From Pseudomonadota bacterium (GTDB lineage: Bacteria; Pseudomonadota; Alphaproteobacteria; Caulobacterales; Caulobacteraceae): 45,900 nucleotides of DNA. The translations under genes and the position numbers were made by a program. Shown here piece after piece: positions 32,650 to 42,848 of the stretch. Positions within the stretch are counted from its first letter, which is position 1, and each line of letters starts with the position of its first letter. Below the pieces are notes generated by a model. That model was not told the origin of the DNA, ran no database searches, and saw nothing but the letters and a program-made list of their open reading frames with translations. Location of the stretch: contig JAKBBV010000019.1 of assembly GCA_021808285.1 (NCBI GenBank), forward strand, positions 1 through 45,900, given 5' to 3'.

Positions 32650-33269
32650 GCGGAAGCTCCCGGCGAACCCTCCGCCGTGGGCTCGGCGTAACGCGCGCCC
32701 TCCCAGGGCGAGAGGAAGTCGAAACTGCGGAACTCCACCGACTTGACGGGCTCATAAACCACCCGTTTCAGCTCGTCGTCATAGCGAACCTCGACATAGC
32801 CCGTCATGGGGAAGTCCTTGCGCAGCGGATACCCATGGAAGCCGTAGTCGGTCAGCAGGCGGCGAAGATCGGGATGCCCGGAGAAGAACACGCCGAACAT
32901 GTCGAAGGCCTCCCGCTCGAACCAATCGGCGCCCGGAAACACCTTGGTCGCCGACGGAACTGGCGTGTCCTCGTCGGTCTCCACCTTGAGGCGAAGGCGA
33001 CGGTTCTGCGACATCGAGAGCAGGTGATAGACCACCTCGAACCGCCGGGGCCGCTGGGGATAATCCGCGGCGGTGAGGTCGATCAGCTGGGTGAACCGAA
33101 GACCCTCAGCGTCGCGCAAGCCGCAGAGCGCGTCGACCACGGCGCCGGCGGCCACCGTCACGCTGATTTCGCCGTGCGCCAGGGACAATGCCTCAGGACC
33201 GACGCCCAGAACCGTGGCGACGGCCTCGCCAAGCCGCCTCAAATCGTCATCGGCCACACGCCATTCCAT
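32646..33269 (-). CDS. nuoC: NADH-quinone oxidoreductase subunit C
   Basis: NuoC is the 30-kDa-type peripheral-arm subunit. The 207-residue product has [28 protein letters not shown] and the signature [38 protein letters not shown]. The ATG at 33269 is 73 nt after the nuoB stop, the only real gap inside this operon; that gap holds no recognisable gene or structure. It overlaps nuoD by 4 nt. Confidence 0.97.
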   Translation of the reverse strand: MEWRVADDDLRRLGEAVATVLGVGPEALSLAHGEISVTVAAGAVVDALCGLRDAEGLRFTQLIDLTAADYPQRPRRFEVVYHLLSMSQNRRLRLKVETDEDTPVPSATKVFPGADWFEREAFDMFGVFFSGHPDLRRLLTDYGFHGYPLRKDFPMTGYVEVRYDDELKRVVYEPVKSVEFRSFDFLSPWEGARYAEPTAEGSPGASA

Positions 33270-33342
33270 ACCGAACTCGCCTTCGCCTCGTGGTTCACTC
33301 TGGACCGTTGGGGGTGGGACTCATGCCTGCGGATCTGAAGCG

Positions 33343-33912
33343 CTAGCGCTCGATGGCGCCGGTGCGCCGGATCTTCTTCTGAAGCTGCAGAATGCCGTAG
33401 AGCAGAGCTTCGGCCGTGGGCGGGCAGCCGGGCACATAGATGTCCACGGGCACGACGCGATCGCATCCGCGCACCACCGAATAGCTGAAATAATAATAGC
33501 CGCCGCCATTGGCGCAGCTGCCCATGGAGATGACATAGCGCGGCTCGGGCATCTGGTCGTAGACCTTGCGCAGCGCCGGGGCCATCTTGTTGGTCAGGGT
33601 GCCGGCGACGATCATCACGTCGGACTGGCGCGGACTTCCCCGCGGCGCGGCGCCGAAGCGCTCCAGGTCGTAGCGCGGCATGGAGGCCTGCATCATCTCG
33701 ACGGCGCAGCAGGCCAGTCCGAACGTCATCCACATCAGCGAACCGGTGCGCGCCCAGTTGATGAGATCATCGACGGCGGCGGTGACGAAACCCTTGTCGG
33801 CGAGACCGCGGCTCACGCCATCGAAATAGGGATCGTGGAGACGCGGGTCATAGCCCTCGACCTGGACGCGTCCCGCGGCGAGAGCCGGCCGGCCTGGCTC
33901 GATCACTCCCAT
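33343..33912 (-). CDS. nuoB: NADH-quinone oxidoreductase subunit B
   Basis: NuoB carries the N2 [4Fe-4S] cluster that reduces quinone. The ligands are the tandem Cys of [12 protein letters not shown], the Cys of [10 protein letters not shown] and that of [13 protein letters not shown] chose the ATG at 33912 (189 residues, [12 protein letters not shown]) because GGGAG sits 7-8 nt upstream; an ATG at 33933 inside nuoA would add 7 residues. The start overlaps the nuoA stop by 10 nt. The N-terminus is longer than in E. coli, as in other alphaproteobacteria. Confidence 0.97.
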   Translation of the reverse strand: MGVIEPGRPALAAGRVQVEGYDPRLHDPYFDGVSRGLADKGFVTAAVDDLINWARTGSLMWMTFGLACCAVEMMQASMPRYDLERFGAAPRGSPRQSDVMIVAGTLTNKMAPALRKVYDQMPEPRYVISMGSCANGGGYYYFSYSVVRGCDRVVPVDIYVPGCPPTAEALLYGILQLQKKIRRTGAIER

Positions 33913-34280
33913 TCCAGAGCTCCCTTGCGCCATTCATAGACGAAGCCCACCGTCAGCACGCCCAGGAAGCCCATCATGCTCCAGAAGGCGAAGACAGCGG
34001 TGGCGTGAGGCATCTTCATCAGAGCCACCGCCCACGGGAACAGGAAGGCGACCTCGAGATCGAAGATGATGAACAGGATCGAGACCAGATAGAAGCGGAC
34101 GTCGAACTTCATGCGGGCGTCGTCGAAGGCGTTGAAACCGCATTCATAGGCTGACAATTTTTCCGGGTCCGGCGATTTCGGCGCGACGATGGCGGCGGCC
34201 AGGATGAAGGCCGCGCCCAGGGCGGCGGCGATCGCGAAGAAGATCACGATCGGAAGATAATTCATCAGGAATGCGCTCAT
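33903..34280 (-). CDS. nuoA: NADH-quinone oxidoreductase subunit A
   Basis: NuoA is a three-helix membrane subunit at the junction of complex I's two arms. The 125-residue protein has helices at about 8-30, 66-86 and 93-113, the conserved [34 protein letters not shown] loop and helix, and ends [11 protein letters not shown]. It is the first gene of the operon. The bases before its ATG contain no Shine-Dalgarno, and a possible -10 lies only 9 bp away, so it may be translated from a nearly leaderless transcript. Confidence 0.97.
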   Translation of the reverse strand: MSAFLMNYLPIVIFFAIAAALGAAFILAAAIVAPKSPDPEKLSAYECGFNAFDDARMKFDVRFYLVSILFIIFDLEVAFLFPWAVALMKMPHATAVFAFWSMMGFLGVLTVGFVYEWRKGALEWE

Positions 34281-34289
34281 GGCGGGCGG

Positions 34290-34318
34290 GTCTTAGACCA
34301 AGCCCCCGTCGGGGGCAA
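34290..34318 (-). promoter_or_regulatory. Weak candidate nuoA promoter
   Basis: On the minus strand TTGCCC (34313-34318) lies 17 bp from TAAGAC (34290-34295). The predicted start would fall 2-4 nt before the nuoA ATG, which itself lacks a Shine-Dalgarno. A small GCCCCC/GGGGGC hairpin overlaps the spacer. Both hexamers are imperfect. Confidence 0.28.
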
Positions 34319-34489
34319 ACGCTCGCTGCGCCATTTCCGGGGTCGGGACCGAGAAACCGCCCGGCGCTGGAGTTCAGGCCGCTCGAGAGGCAAGCGCGGC
34401 CGCGGCCCGCCTCCCCCAAGGACCTCTGGAAACACCCTCGGATCGGCGAATTTTCGCCATCTCAACCAAGGAAGCAGGTCCGCGACCCG

Positions 34490-34518
34490 TTGACGTCACA
34501 CCGACCCCGCCCTATCAG
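34490..34518 (+). promoter_or_regulatory. Promoter of tRNA-Asp
   Basis: TTGACG (34490-34495) and TATCAG (34513-34518) are separated by exactly 17 bp, about 40 bp before the mature tRNA-Asp. The hexamers and spacing are identical to those before rpsL, which supports both as strong housekeeping promoters of this organism. Confidence 0.65.
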
Positions 34519-34558
34519 ACGCGCCTTCGCGCGGCCGGGCTTGCCGGTCGCGCCGTTC

Positions 34559-34635
<77 letters not shown>

Positions 34636-34671
34636 TGTCTTCCCTTGGCGCTTCCGCCGCCGGCCTCCGGA

Positions 34672-36783
34672 TCAATCCATCAGCCGTTCCTGGAGGTAGG
34701 TCATCGTCAGGGCCGTGACTTTCGCGGCCTGTTTGAGATCGGCGCCGGCGCCGTGGCCGCCCTCGGTATTCTCGAAGAAATAGAAGGGCAGCCCCATCGC
34801 CTCCATCTTGGCGGCGAACTTGCGGGCGTGTTGCGGGCCCACGCGGTCGTCCTTGGTGGTCGTGAAGATGAAGGGCTTGGGATAGGGCACACCGGCCTTG
34901 AGATTCTGGTAGGGCGAGGTCTTGCGCCAGAAGGCCATGACCGCAGGGTCGGCGTTCACATCCCCATACTCGCCCTGCCAGGAGGCCCCGGCGGCGATCT
35001 TCGAAATGCGAATCATGTCCAGAAGAGGAACCTGGATCACGACCGCGCGCCACAGCTGCGGGTGCTGGGTCAACTCCACGCCCATGAGCAGGCCGCCGTT
35101 GGAGCCGCCCTCGATACCCAACCGCCGCGGGCTCGTGACGCCCCTGGCGATGAGGTCCTTGGCCACGGCCGCGAAGTCGTCATAGACGATCTGGCGCTTC
35201 GTCCCGAGTCCGGCCTCGTGCCAGGTCGGCCCGAACTCCCCTCCCCCACGGATATTGGCCAGGACAAAGGCCCCTCCGCGCTCCAGCCAGAGCTTGCCGA
35301 CCGCGCCGGAGTAATACGGCGTGTTGCTGACCTGAAAGCCGCCATAGGCCGTCATCAGGGTGGGCGTGGACCCGTCCCGAGGCAGGTCGCGACGATGCAC
35401 CAGAAAATACGGGATCTTCACGCCATCGGATGAGATCGCCGCACGCTGTTCCACCACAAGGTTGGCGGCGTCGAACTTGGCCGGGAGGCTTTTCAGCTTT
35501 TCGCTCGTCCCGGCGGCGGCGTCCGCAAGCCACAGGCTCGGGGGATCGAGAAAGCCGCTGGTGGAGAGAAAGACCCTGTCCGAGCCCGAATCGGCCGAGC
35601 CGAGCGTCACCGACAGATTGTCCGGCAGGTCGAGCCGGCGCGATATCCAGCCCTCGCCCTGGGGTTGATAGGCGAAGGCGGCGCCGCGGACATTGTCCAG
35701 ACGGGTGAGCACAAGGGCGTTCTGCGTCGAGGCGGCCGACTCGCCGGCTTCCCGCGGTCCCGGCGCCCAGACCAGAGACGGCGAGAGATTGGCGGCGCAG
35801 GCCTTGACGCTCTCCAGGTCGAGCGACACCAGCGCGCCAGCGGGAAAGGCTGCGCCCTGCACCCGCCAGGCCTCATCCAGGTTGACGATCACACGGCCGT
35901 CCACCAATTCCACGACCTGGGCCTTCTCGGGGATTCCCAGTCGCCGAACCCCCGAGGCCGTCACCACCCAGGACTGGCTGTGAAAGGTGTCGAGAGGACG
36001 CTCAATGAACTCGAGCGTGCGATCCTGGCCGTCGTGAAGCACTTGCGGGGTCACGCCATAGCCGCCGTCGGAGCGGGCGCCGCGAAACACCTCGGTCCCG
36101 GCGCTCAGGGGTTCGCCGCGGGAGAGCCTCTTGACGATGTAGGGATAGCCAGAGGCGGTTTGATCGCCCGGACTGAATTCACTCGCCACCAGGATATGAT
36201 CGGAATCCTCCCAGGCGACCCGATGCTTGCCGCGGGGCAGGTGAAAGCCGCCTTTGACGAACTGATCGCTTTGGAGGTCGAATTCGCGGACTTCCACGGC
36301 GTCCTCGCCGCCCTCCGACAAGGAGATCAGACAGAGCCGCTCCTCTGGTCTCAAACAGTCCACGCCCTTGAACACCCAGCTCTTGCCCTCGGCCCGACCC
36401 AGGGCGTCGATATCCAGAACCGTCGTCCAGTTGGGCGCCGCCTGTCGGTAATCCTCCAGGCTCGTGCGACGCCAGAGACCGCGAAGGTGATCGTCGTCCT
36501 GCCAGAAGTTGTAAATCTCGCCGTGCAGGAAGGTCGGCTGCGGAATGCGGTCGCGGGAGCCTGCGATGGCCAGGGCCTGAGCATAAAGGACGGGATAGCG
36601 CGCGTCCGCCTCCAGGGCGTGAGTCGTCGCGGCGTTGTGAGCCTCGACCCAGGCCATGGCTCGCGCCCCGTGGACATCTTCAAGCCACAAAAAGGGGTCC
36701 TCCGGGGGCGCGGCGATCGCAAGACCCGCGGCGCCGATCATGGGCAGAACCAGGCTGAAGAGACGGCGCAATCGGACCCCCAT
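34672..36783 (-). CDS. Periplasmic prolyl oligopeptidase (peptidase S9A)
   Basis: S9A enzymes cleave short peptides after proline. The 703-residue precursor has a Sec signal peptide (about 1-25, LFSLVLPMIGAAGLAIA), then PPEDPFLWLEDVHGARAMAWVEAHN, the start of the peptidase proper. A beta-propeller (about 95-430) gates the C-terminal alpha/beta-hydrolase domain. The triad is Ser561 in GIEGGSNGGLL, Asp646 in TTKDDRVGPQHA and His677 in EGGHGAGAD. The domain start PYFLVHRRDLPRDGSTPTLMTAYGG is also typical. It is a single gene, convergent with tRNA-Asp. Length and motifs are complete, so it should be active. Confidence 0.93.
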   Translation of the reverse strand: MGVRLRRLFSLVLPMIGAAGLAIAAPPEDPFLWLEDVHGARAMAWVEAHNAATTHALEADARYPVLYAQALAIAGSRDRIPQPTFLHGEIYNFWQDDDHLRGLWRRTSLEDYRQAAPNWTTVLDIDALGRAEGKSWVFKGVDCLRPEERLCLISLSEGGEDAVEVREFDLQSDQFVKGGFHLPRGKHRVAWEDSDHILVASEFSPGDQTASGYPYIVKRLSRGEPLSAGTEVFRGARSDGGYGVTPQVLHDGQDRTLEFIERPLDTFHSQSWVVTASGVRRLGIPEKAQVVELVDGRVIVNLDEAWRVQGAAFPAGALVSLDLESVKACAANLSPSLVWAPGPREAGESAASTQNALVLTRLDNVRGAAFAYQPQGEGWISRRLDLPDNLSVTLGSADSGSDRVFLSTSGFLDPPSLWLADAAAGTSEKLKSLPAKFDAANLVVEQRAAISSDGVKIPYFLVHRRDLPRDGSTPTLMTAYGGFQVSNTPYYSGAVGKLWLERGGAFVLANIRGGGEFGPTWHEAGLGTKRQIVYDDFAAVAKDLIARGVTSPRRLGIEGGSNGGLLMGVELTQHPQLWRAVVIQVPLLDMIRISKIAAGASWQGEYGDVNADPAVMAFWRKTSPYQNLKAGVPYPKPFIFTTTKDDRVGPQHARKFAAKMEAMGLPFYFFENTEGGHGAGADLKQAAKVTALTMTYLQERLMD

Positions 36784-36889
36784 CCGGTCAAGGTTGTTAG
36801 CTCCCCGTTCTTAAACCTCGTCCTCGCGGCGTCCAGCGCCCGTTCGGGGGGAAACGCGAGCCTGGGCCGGCTGATCACCCTTGCCCGCC

Positions 36890-37792
36890 TCAGGGCGCCA
36901 CACGCACGGGAAGGGGGACATTGCACACGTCGATGCGGCCGGCCGGAGCCTTGTACCAGGCGTCCTGTCGATAGCGACGGTTCTGGACCAGAGCCTGAAA
37001 GGTCGAACTGTCCGTCCTCAAAGCCTGGAAATGGACCTGCCGATCGGCGGGAAGCTGATCGCCAAAGGCGAGGCTCAAAATCGCGGTGTGCTCGCTGGCC
37101 TTTTCATAGAATCCCAGCGGGCCATGGCCGCGTGGAAGGCTCGAGAGAATGTCTATGCCCTCGATCACCCGCCCCATCAGAGCGACATTGCGGTCCAGCT
37201 GGCGCGGCGCCTGGCCGATCACGGCATAGAGTTCTGAGGCATCGCCGGAGTCGGCGGCATTGTCTCGTCCGACGCCCACCATGCCATAGCAGTGAGTCAG
37301 CCAGGCCTGTCCGGAGAGCGGATCGCGCGCCGCCGGGAACCCATCGGTAAATCCGGTTTGGGGCGCATAGGTGTCGAGATCCGGCAAGGCGGTGAAGGGC
37401 TCGTCGGCGGTGAATCTATGGTCGAACTCCGGCGGCAGGCGCTCCAAGGCGCCGCCGCGCGGCCTCCTGGCCTCCGCGTCACCCCACTGAACGACATAGT
37501 CGTCCTGAACCCGGGCGACCGTCAGGCCGTCAAAAAACCGCGCGCCCGCCAGCAGGCGCAGATTGGCCACATGATCCGGTGCGAACCGCGGCGCCACTTC
37601 GATGACCACGAGCCCTTTGGGCAAGCGAAGATAGATCAGCCGATCCTGGGGAATATCCCGCCAAGCCGATGCGGGCGCCGACGAGAGAATGGCGTCGAGG
37701 CTTTGCGGCGGCGGGGATGTCGCCCCCAGAGCCGACCCCGCCGTGAGGCCAAGGCTGAGGATCAACGCGGGCAAGCGCCTCATGACTGTCAT
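36890..37792 (-). CDS. Exported cyclophilin-type peptidyl-prolyl isomerase
   Basis: Cyclophilins speed cis-trans isomerisation of prolyl bonds. The 300-residue protein has a Sec signal peptide (about 1-23, LPALILSLGLTAGSALG), then a cyclophilin fold: YLRLPKGLVVIEVAPRFAPDHVANLR, the active-site strand FFDGLTVARVQDDYVVQWGD with its Arg, GMVGVGRDNAADSGDASELYAVIGQAPRQLDRNVALMGRVIEGID. An insert of about 40 residues (115-155) and a C-terminal extension (about 225-300) set it apart from minimal cyclophilins. The ATG overlaps the SDR stop by 4 nt, so the two are coupled. Substrates are unknown. Confidence 0.85.
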   Translation of the reverse strand: MTVMRRLPALILSLGLTAGSALGATSPPPQSLDAILSSAPASAWRDIPQDRLIYLRLPKGLVVIEVAPRFAPDHVANLRLLAGARFFDGLTVARVQDDYVVQWGDAEARRPRGGALERLPPEFDHRFTADEPFTALPDLDTYAPQTGFTDGFPAARDPLSGQAWLTHCYGMVGVGRDNAADSGDASELYAVIGQAPRQLDRNVALMGRVIEGIDILSSLPRGHGPLGFYEKASEHTAILSLAFGDQLPADRQVHFQALRTDSSTFQALVQNRRYRQDAWYKAPAGRIDVCNVPLPVRVAP

Positions 37793-38535
37793 ATCCGCAA
37801 GGTGAGGCCGCCGTCGGCGGCCAGCGCCTGGCCGGTGACGAAACTGGCGTCATCGGAGGCGAGGAACAGGGCCACGCGGGCCACGTCCATGGGTTCTCCA
37901 AGTCGCCGCAGGACCGACTTGCGCGCCCAGACTTCGGCCACCTCTGAACGTGCGAAGCTGTCCCGCGTCATGCCGGTCAGGATGGCTCCTGGAAGGATGG
38001 CGTTGGCTGTGATGCCGTGGCGGCCGAGCTCAAGGGCAAGCGTCCGGGTCAAGCCCAGGACCCCCGCCTTGGAGGCGCAATAAGCGGACAAACCAAAATC
38101 CGTGCCCTCGGCCATGACGCTGGCGGTATTGATGATCCGGCCGGCGGAGGAGGCGGTCAGCAGCGGAATGGCCGCGCGGGCGAACCGGAACACCGCACGG
38201 AGATTCACTGATTGGACCCTGTCCCAGGCCTCATCGGTCATCTGCGCCGCCAGAACCGAATCGCCGATCCCGGCATTGTTGAAGAGGATGTCGAGGCCGC
38301 CGAACTGTTCGACAGCCGCGTCCGCGGCCGCGGCCGGCGCCGCGTCATCCGTGACATCGAGCGCCAGGGGCACGATCCGGCCCTCGCCGGCGATATCGCC
38401 GAAGTCGAAGGCGACCCCCGGCCGGTCCACGGCCAGAACCCGTGCGCCCTCCCGCGCGAACAGCACAGCGCTAGCCTGGCCAATGCCCGATGCGGCGCCG
38501 GTCACGATAGCCTTGCGGCCGCTCAGCCGTCCCAT
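37789..38535 (-). CDS. Short-chain dehydrogenase/reductase
   Basis: This is a classical SDR of 248 residues using NAD(P). It has the cofactor motif TGAASGIG (about 12-19), NNAG (87-90), catalytic Ser139, Tyr152 and Lys156 (YCASK), and ends FVTGQALAADGGLTL. Asp37 in LAVDRPG favours NAD over NADP. I chose the ATG at 38535, preceded by GGGGAGGG; the frame extends to 38610 without support. The substrate cannot be assigned. It lies between thiG and the isomerase gene, which it overlaps by 4 nt. Confidence 0.9.
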   Translation of the reverse strand: MGRLSGRKAIVTGAASGIGQASAVLFAREGARVLAVDRPGVAFDFGDIAGEGRIVPLALDVTDDAAPAAAADAAVEQFGGLDILFNNAGIGDSVLAAQMTDEAWDRVQSVNLRAVFRFARAAIPLLTASSAGRIINTASVMAEGTDFGLSAYCASKAGVLGLTRTLALELGRHGITANAILPGAILTGMTRDSFARSEVAEVWARKSVLRRLGEPMDVARVALFLASDDASFVTGQALAADGGLTLRI

Positions 38536-38628
38536 GCGACCCTCCCCTGGCCATGGCGCGACCCCGTTTGTCGACCGCCAAGGGCGCAGATGCAAGCCTG
38601 CGACTGGCATTCCGATAGGGTGAAAAGG

Positions 38629-39420
38629 TCAGATCAACCCGCTCATCGGAGATGAGGGCTCGGCATAGAGCCGCTTGGGCATCCGGCCGGCCAGAAACGC
38701 CTCGCGGCCGGCGATCACCGCGTGCTTCATCGCCCGGGCCATGCGGATCGGATCGCGGGCCTCGGCGATGGCGGTATTCATCAGCACCGCGTCGCAACCC
38801 ATCTCCATGGCCTCGGCGGCGTGAGAGGCGACGCCGACCCCGGCATCCACGAGGACCGGAACCTTGGCCTGTTCAATGATGAAGTGCAGGTTGAGCTTGT
38901 TCTGCACCCCCAGACCGGACCCGATCGGCGCGGCGGCCGGCATGATCGCCGCCGCCCCCGCCTCTTCCAGCTTCACCGCGAACACCGGATCATCCGTGCA
39001 ATAGACCATGACCTGAAAGCCCTCGGCGACCAGCATCTTCAAGGCCCGGAGAGTCTCCTCCATATCCGGCAGGAGGTGAGCCGTGCGGCTCAGGACCTCC
39101 AGCTTCACCAGGTCCCAGCCGCCGGCCTCGCGGGCCAGTCTGAGGGTCCTGACCGCCTCTTCGCCGGTAAAGCATCCGGCGGTGTTCGGCAGATAGGTGA
39201 ACCGGTCGGGGCGAACGAAATCGCTCAGCAGCGGCTGGCTCGAGTCGGACAGGTTCACCCGGCGAAGCGCGACGGTGACGATCTCCGCCCCCGCCGCCTC
39301 GGCCGCCGCGGCGTTGATCGCATAGTCCTTGTACTTTCCCGTGCCGACGATCAGGCGTGAGCGAAAAACCCGGCCGGCTACGGTCCATGAGTCCTCGGTC
39401 ATGGGCTCGCCGCCATCCAT
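38629..39420 (-). CDS. thiG: Thiazole synthase
   Basis: ThiG condenses deoxyxylulose phosphate, dehydroglycine and the sulfur carried by ThiS thiocarboxylate to make the thiazole of thiamine. The 263-residue TIM-barrel protein has [20 protein letters not shown], the Schiff-base Lys106 in [22 protein letters not shown] and [31 protein letters not shown]. The ATG at 39420 overlaps the thiS stop by one base (TGATG); an ATG at 39402 is an alternative. The thiS-thiG pair is typical; thiC, thiE and the glycine oxidase are not in the window. Confidence 0.97.
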   Translation of the reverse strand: MDGGEPMTEDSWTVAGRVFRSRLIVGTGKYKDYAINAAAAEAAGAEIVTVALRRVNLSDSSQPLLSDFVRPDRFTYLPNTAGCFTGEEAVRTLRLAREAGGWDLVKLEVLSRTAHLLPDMEETLRALKMLVAEGFQVMVYCTDDPVFAVKLEEAGAAAIMPAAAPIGSGLGVQNKLNLHFIIEQAKVPVLVDAGVGVASHAAEAMEMGCDAVLMNTAIAEARDPIRMARAMKHAVIAGREAFLAGRMPKRLYAEPSSPMSGLI

Positions 39421-39623
39421 CAGCCGCCTCCCACAAAGGTGACTATCTCGATCCGGTCGCCCTCTTCGAGACGGGTCGCGCCGTAGGCCGAGCGCGGGAC
39501 AATGGCCAGATTGCGCTCGATCGCCACCTTGCGGGGGTCCAGCTCAAGCTGCGTCACCAGCCCTGCGACATCCAGCGGCGCCTGGAAACGGCGCGTCTCT
39601 CCATTCACGGTCAGGCTCAACAT
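39420..39623 (-). CDS. thiS: Sulfur carrier protein ThiS
   Basis: ThiS is a ubiquitin-like carrier whose C-terminal glycine is converted to a thiocarboxylate. The chosen start gives [16 protein letters not shown] and 67 residues, the normal size; a longer frame to 39791 runs into the uvrA promoter region. It ends FVGGG, keeping the needed C-terminal Gly-Gly. It is coupled to thiG and divergent from uvrA, with about 170 bp between. Confidence 0.95.
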   Translation of the reverse strand: MLSLTVNGETRRFQAPLDVAGLVTQLELDPRKVAIERNLAIVPRSAYGATRLEEGDRIEIVTFVGGG

Positions 39624-39796
39624 AGGCGCGAATCTCGGAGGTTCCGCGAGGATTGCAAGGGCGCTCGGCGTCGGGATTCGCCCGATCTTCGGCCAATCTC
39701 CACAGTTTCCATTTTGTTCTCGACGCGAAGAGCGACTCCGGCGCCTATTTGAGGCAGATTGCGCCGCCCCGTTCCGGGGTCGAGATTCCACCGAGC

Positions 39797-42703
39797 ATGA
39801 CCGAACCCAGCCGCCACATCCGCGTGCGAGGCGCCCGCGAGCATAATCTCAAGAATGTCAGCCTCGACATTCCGCGCGACCAGCTCGTCGTGCTCACCGG
39901 TCTGTCGGGCTCCGGCAAGAGCAGCCTCGCCTTCGACACCATCTATGCGGAGGGACAGCGGCGCTATGTGGAGAGCCTTTCGGCCTATGCCCGGCAGTTC
40001 CTGGAGCTGATGAGCAAGCCGGACGTGGACCTTATCGAAGGCCTGTCCCCCGCCATCTCCATCGAGCAGAAGACCACCAGCCGCAACCCGCGCTCCACCG
40101 TCGGCACGGTCACCGAGATCCATGACTATATGCGCCTCTTGTGGGCGCGGATCGGCGTTCCCTATTCGCCGGCGACCGGTCTGCCGATCGAAAGTCAGAC
40201 CGTGAGTCAGATGGTCGACAAGCTCACCGCCCTGCCGGAGGGCGAGCGCCTCTATCTTCTCGCCCCGGTCGTGCGCGGCCGAAAGGGCGAGTACCGCAAG
40301 GAAATCGCCGAGTGGCAGAAGGCGGGCTATCAGCGGCTGAAGATCGACGGGGCCTTCTATCCCATCGAGGACGCCCCGGCCCTCGAGAAGACCTTCAAGC
40401 ATGAGATCGACGTGGTGGTGGATCGTCTGGTCACCCGCGGCGGCCTGGAGACCCGCTATGCCGACAGCCTGGAGGCGGCCCTGCGCCTGGCGGATGGCAT
40501 CGCCGTGGCCGAATGGGCCGATGCGGCGGAAGGCGAGACCGCGCCGCGACGGCTCCTGTTCTCCGAGAAGTTCGCCTGCCCCGTGTCCGGCTTCTCGATC
40601 CCGGAGATAGAGCCGAAGCTGTTCTCGTTCAACAGTCCGGCCGGAGCCTGCCCGACCTGCGACGGCCTGGGCGCGCGCCTGGCCTTCGATGCGGATCTGG
40701 TGACGCCGGACCCGGACAAGACCCTGCACCAGGGGGCGGTGGCGCCGTGGGCGCGCGGCCCCTCGCCGCTTTACACCCAAACCCTCCAGGCCCTGGCGCG
40801 GCACTTCGGCTTCTCCATGGACCAGGCCTGGCGGATGCTTCCAGACAAGGCCCGGGCGGTGATTCTGCACGGGTCCGGAACCGAGAAGATCAAGTTCGTC
40901 TATGATGACAATGCCCGCCGCTATGAGGTGACCAAGACCTTCGAGGGTGTGCTGCCAAACCTGGAGCGGCGCTGGCGCGAGACCGATTCGAGCTGGGTGC
41001 GGGAGGAACTGGGCCGCTATCAGTCCGAAACCCCCTGCCCGGTGTGCGGCGGCGCCCGTCTGCGACCCGAGGCCCTCGCGGTCAAAGTCGCTGGAAAGAC
41101 CATCGCCGAGATTTCTTCCTTGGCCATACGTCCCGCCCGGGACTGGTTCGCCGGCCTTGAGCCCCAGCTTACGGCCCAGCAGGCCGAGATCGCCCGGCGT
41201 GTGCTCAAGGAGATCAATGATCGGCTTCGGTTCCTGGTGGATGTGGGGCTCGACTATCTCAATCTGGCCCGAGGGTCCGGCACGCTGAGCGGCGGGGAGA
41301 GCCAGAGGATCCGCCTGGCGAGCCAGATCGGCTCCGGACTGACCGGCGTTCTCTACGTGCTGGACGAGCCTTCCATCGGTCTGCACCAGCGCGACAACAC
41401 CCGGCTCCTCAGCAGCCTCAAGGGTCTGCGCGATCTGGGCAACTCGGTGCTCGTGGTGGAGCACGACGAAGAGGCCATCCGCTCGGCGGACTATGTGATC
41501 GATATGGGCCCGGCGGCGGGGGTGCATGGAGGCGAAGTGGTGGCGGAGGGCACGCCGCGGGAGATCATGGCCTCATCGCGCAGTCTCACCGGACAGTACC
41601 TCACCGGGGCGCGTCGGATTGAGGTTCCTTCCGAGCGACGGCCGATCTCGGCCACTCGCCGCCTGCGCGTGATCGGGGCCCGGGGAAACAACCTCAAGAA
41701 CGTGACCGCGGAGATCCCCGCGGCGACCTTCACCTGCGTCACCGGCGTCTCGGGCGGAGGAAAATCCACCTTCACCATCGAGACGCTCTACAAGGCCGCC
41801 GCGCGGCGTCTGAACAATGCCTCCGACGCGCCCGCGCCGCACGAGCGCATCGAGGGGCTGGAGCTGTTCGACAAGGTCATCGACATTGACCAGAGCCCCA
41901 TCGGCCGCACGCCGAGATCGAATCCGGCCACCTATACCGGCGCCTTCACCGCCATCCGCGACTGGTTCGCCGGCCTGCCTGAGGCCAAGGTTCGCGGCTA
42001 TGGCCCCGGGAGGTTCAGCTTCAACGTCAAGGGCGGTCGCTGCGAGGCCTGTCAGGGCGATGGTCTGATCAAGATCGAGATGCACTTCCTGCCCGACGTC
42101 TACGTCACCTGCGATGTCTGTCACGGACGCCGCTATAATCGCGAGACCCTGGAGATTCTGTTTCGCGGCCGCTCGATCGCCGACGTCCTCGATATGACCG
42201 TGGAGGAGGCCTCCGACCTGTTCCGCGCCGTGCCCTCGATCCGCGACAAGATGGAGACGCTCAAGCGCGTCGGTCTCGGCTATATCAAGGTCGGACAGCA
42301 GGCCACGACCCTCTCCGGCGGCGAGGCGCAGCGGGTCAAGCTCTCCAAGGAGCTGTCGCGGCGGGCCACCGGGCGCACCCTGTACATTCTGGATGAGCCG
42401 ACCACCGGCCTGCATTTCGAGGACGTGCGCAAGCTTCTCGAAGTGCTCCATGAGCTGGTCGATCAGGGCAATACCGCCGTGGTGATCGAGCACAATCTCG
42501 ACGTGGTGAAGACGGCGGACTGGATCCTCGATTTCGGCCCCGAAGGCGGCGACGGCGGAGGACAGGTGGTGGCTGTGGGACGACCCGAGGAGGTGGCCGC
42601 GATCACCGAAAGCTGGACGGGCCGCTATCTGGCCCCTCTGCTCGCCCCCCCGGAGAGACCGGCGGCTCCCGCCGCCAAGGCCCGGGTCAGAGCGCGCGCC
42701 TGA
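39797..42703 (+). CDS. uvrA: Excinuclease ABC subunit A
   Basis: UvrA recognises bulky DNA damage in nucleotide excision repair. From the ATG at 39797 ([20 protein letters not shown]) the protein is 968 residues; the frame is open to 39653 but that part is unrelated. It has two ABC domains: Walker [10 protein letters not shown] at about 35-43 with signature [15 protein letters not shown], and GVSGGGKST near 650 with [15 protein letters not shown]. The second zinc finger is intact (CEACQGDG and [10 protein letters not shown]). The first has CPVSG instead of CPxC (Ser264), with CPTC downstream kept, so it lacks one ligand. I saw no convincing LexA box upstream. Gene length is normal. Confidence 0.97.
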   Translation: MTEPSRHIRVRGAREHNLKNVSLDIPRDQLVVLTGLSGSGKSSLAFDTIYAEGQRRYVESLSAYARQFLELMSKPDVDLIEGLSPAISIEQKTTSRNPRSTVGTVTEIHDYMRLLWARIGVPYSPATGLPIESQTVSQMVDKLTALPEGERLYLLAPVVRGRKGEYRKEIAEWQKAGYQRLKIDGAFYPIEDAPALEKTFKHEIDVVVDRLVTRGGLETRYADSLEAALRLADGIAVAEWADAAEGETAPRRLLFSEKFACPVSGFSIPEIEPKLFSFNSPAGACPTCDGLGARLAFDADLVTPDPDKTLHQGAVAPWARGPSPLYTQTLQALARHFGFSMDQAWRMLPDKARAVILHGSGTEKIKFVYDDNARRYEVTKTFEGVLPNLERRWRETDSSWVREELGRYQSETPCPVCGGARLRPEALAVKVAGKTIAEISSLAIRPARDWFAGLEPQLTAQQAEIARRVLKEINDRLRFLVDVGLDYLNLARGSGTLSGGESQRIRLASQIGSGLTGVLYVLDEPSIGLHQRDNTRLLSSLKGLRDLGNSVLVVEHDEEAIRSADYVIDMGPAAGVHGGEVVAEGTPREIMASSRSLTGQYLTGARRIEVPSERRPISATRRLRVIGARGNNLKNVTAEIPAATFTCVTGVSGGGKSTFTIETLYKAAARRLNNASDAPAPHERIEGLELFDKVIDIDQSPIGRTPRSNPATYTGAFTAIRDWFAGLPEAKVRGYGPGRFSFNVKGGRCEACQGDGLIKIEMHFLPDVYVTCDVCHGRRYNRETLEILFRGRSIADVLDMTVEEASDLFRAVPSIRDKMETLKRVGLGYIKVGQQATTLSGGEAQRVKLSKELSRRATGRTLYILDEPTTGLHFEDVRKLLEVLHELVDQGNTAVVIEHNLDVVKTADWILDFGPEGGDGGGQVVAVGRPEEVAAITESWTGRYLAPLLAPPERPAAPAAKARVRARA

Positions 42704-42848
42704 TTCGCGACTGAGACTGGGGCCGACCCGCCAGAGATCGACCTAGCCTCGAACGGCCTGGCCGCGAACGGGCTCGTTGCGAACGTCTTGCCGGGAACCG
42801 TCCGGGCGTCCAGTGTGAAGCCAAGTCCAAAGACGCAGGAAACGTTCC

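Noticed and set aside
39624..39796. Possible SOS (LexA) box upstream of uvrA
   Set aside because: Only one half-site GTTC is present (GTTC-N7-GAAG); the alphaproteobacterial GTTC-N7-GTTC pattern is not met.
39617..41527. 636-codon open frame opposite uvrA
   Set aside because: Antisense to a conserved gene with an intact product; composition artefact.
42720..42800. Degenerate CGAACG-containing repeats before the GST gene
   Set aside because: Three loose copies of about 15 bp, too divergent to separate from biased composition.
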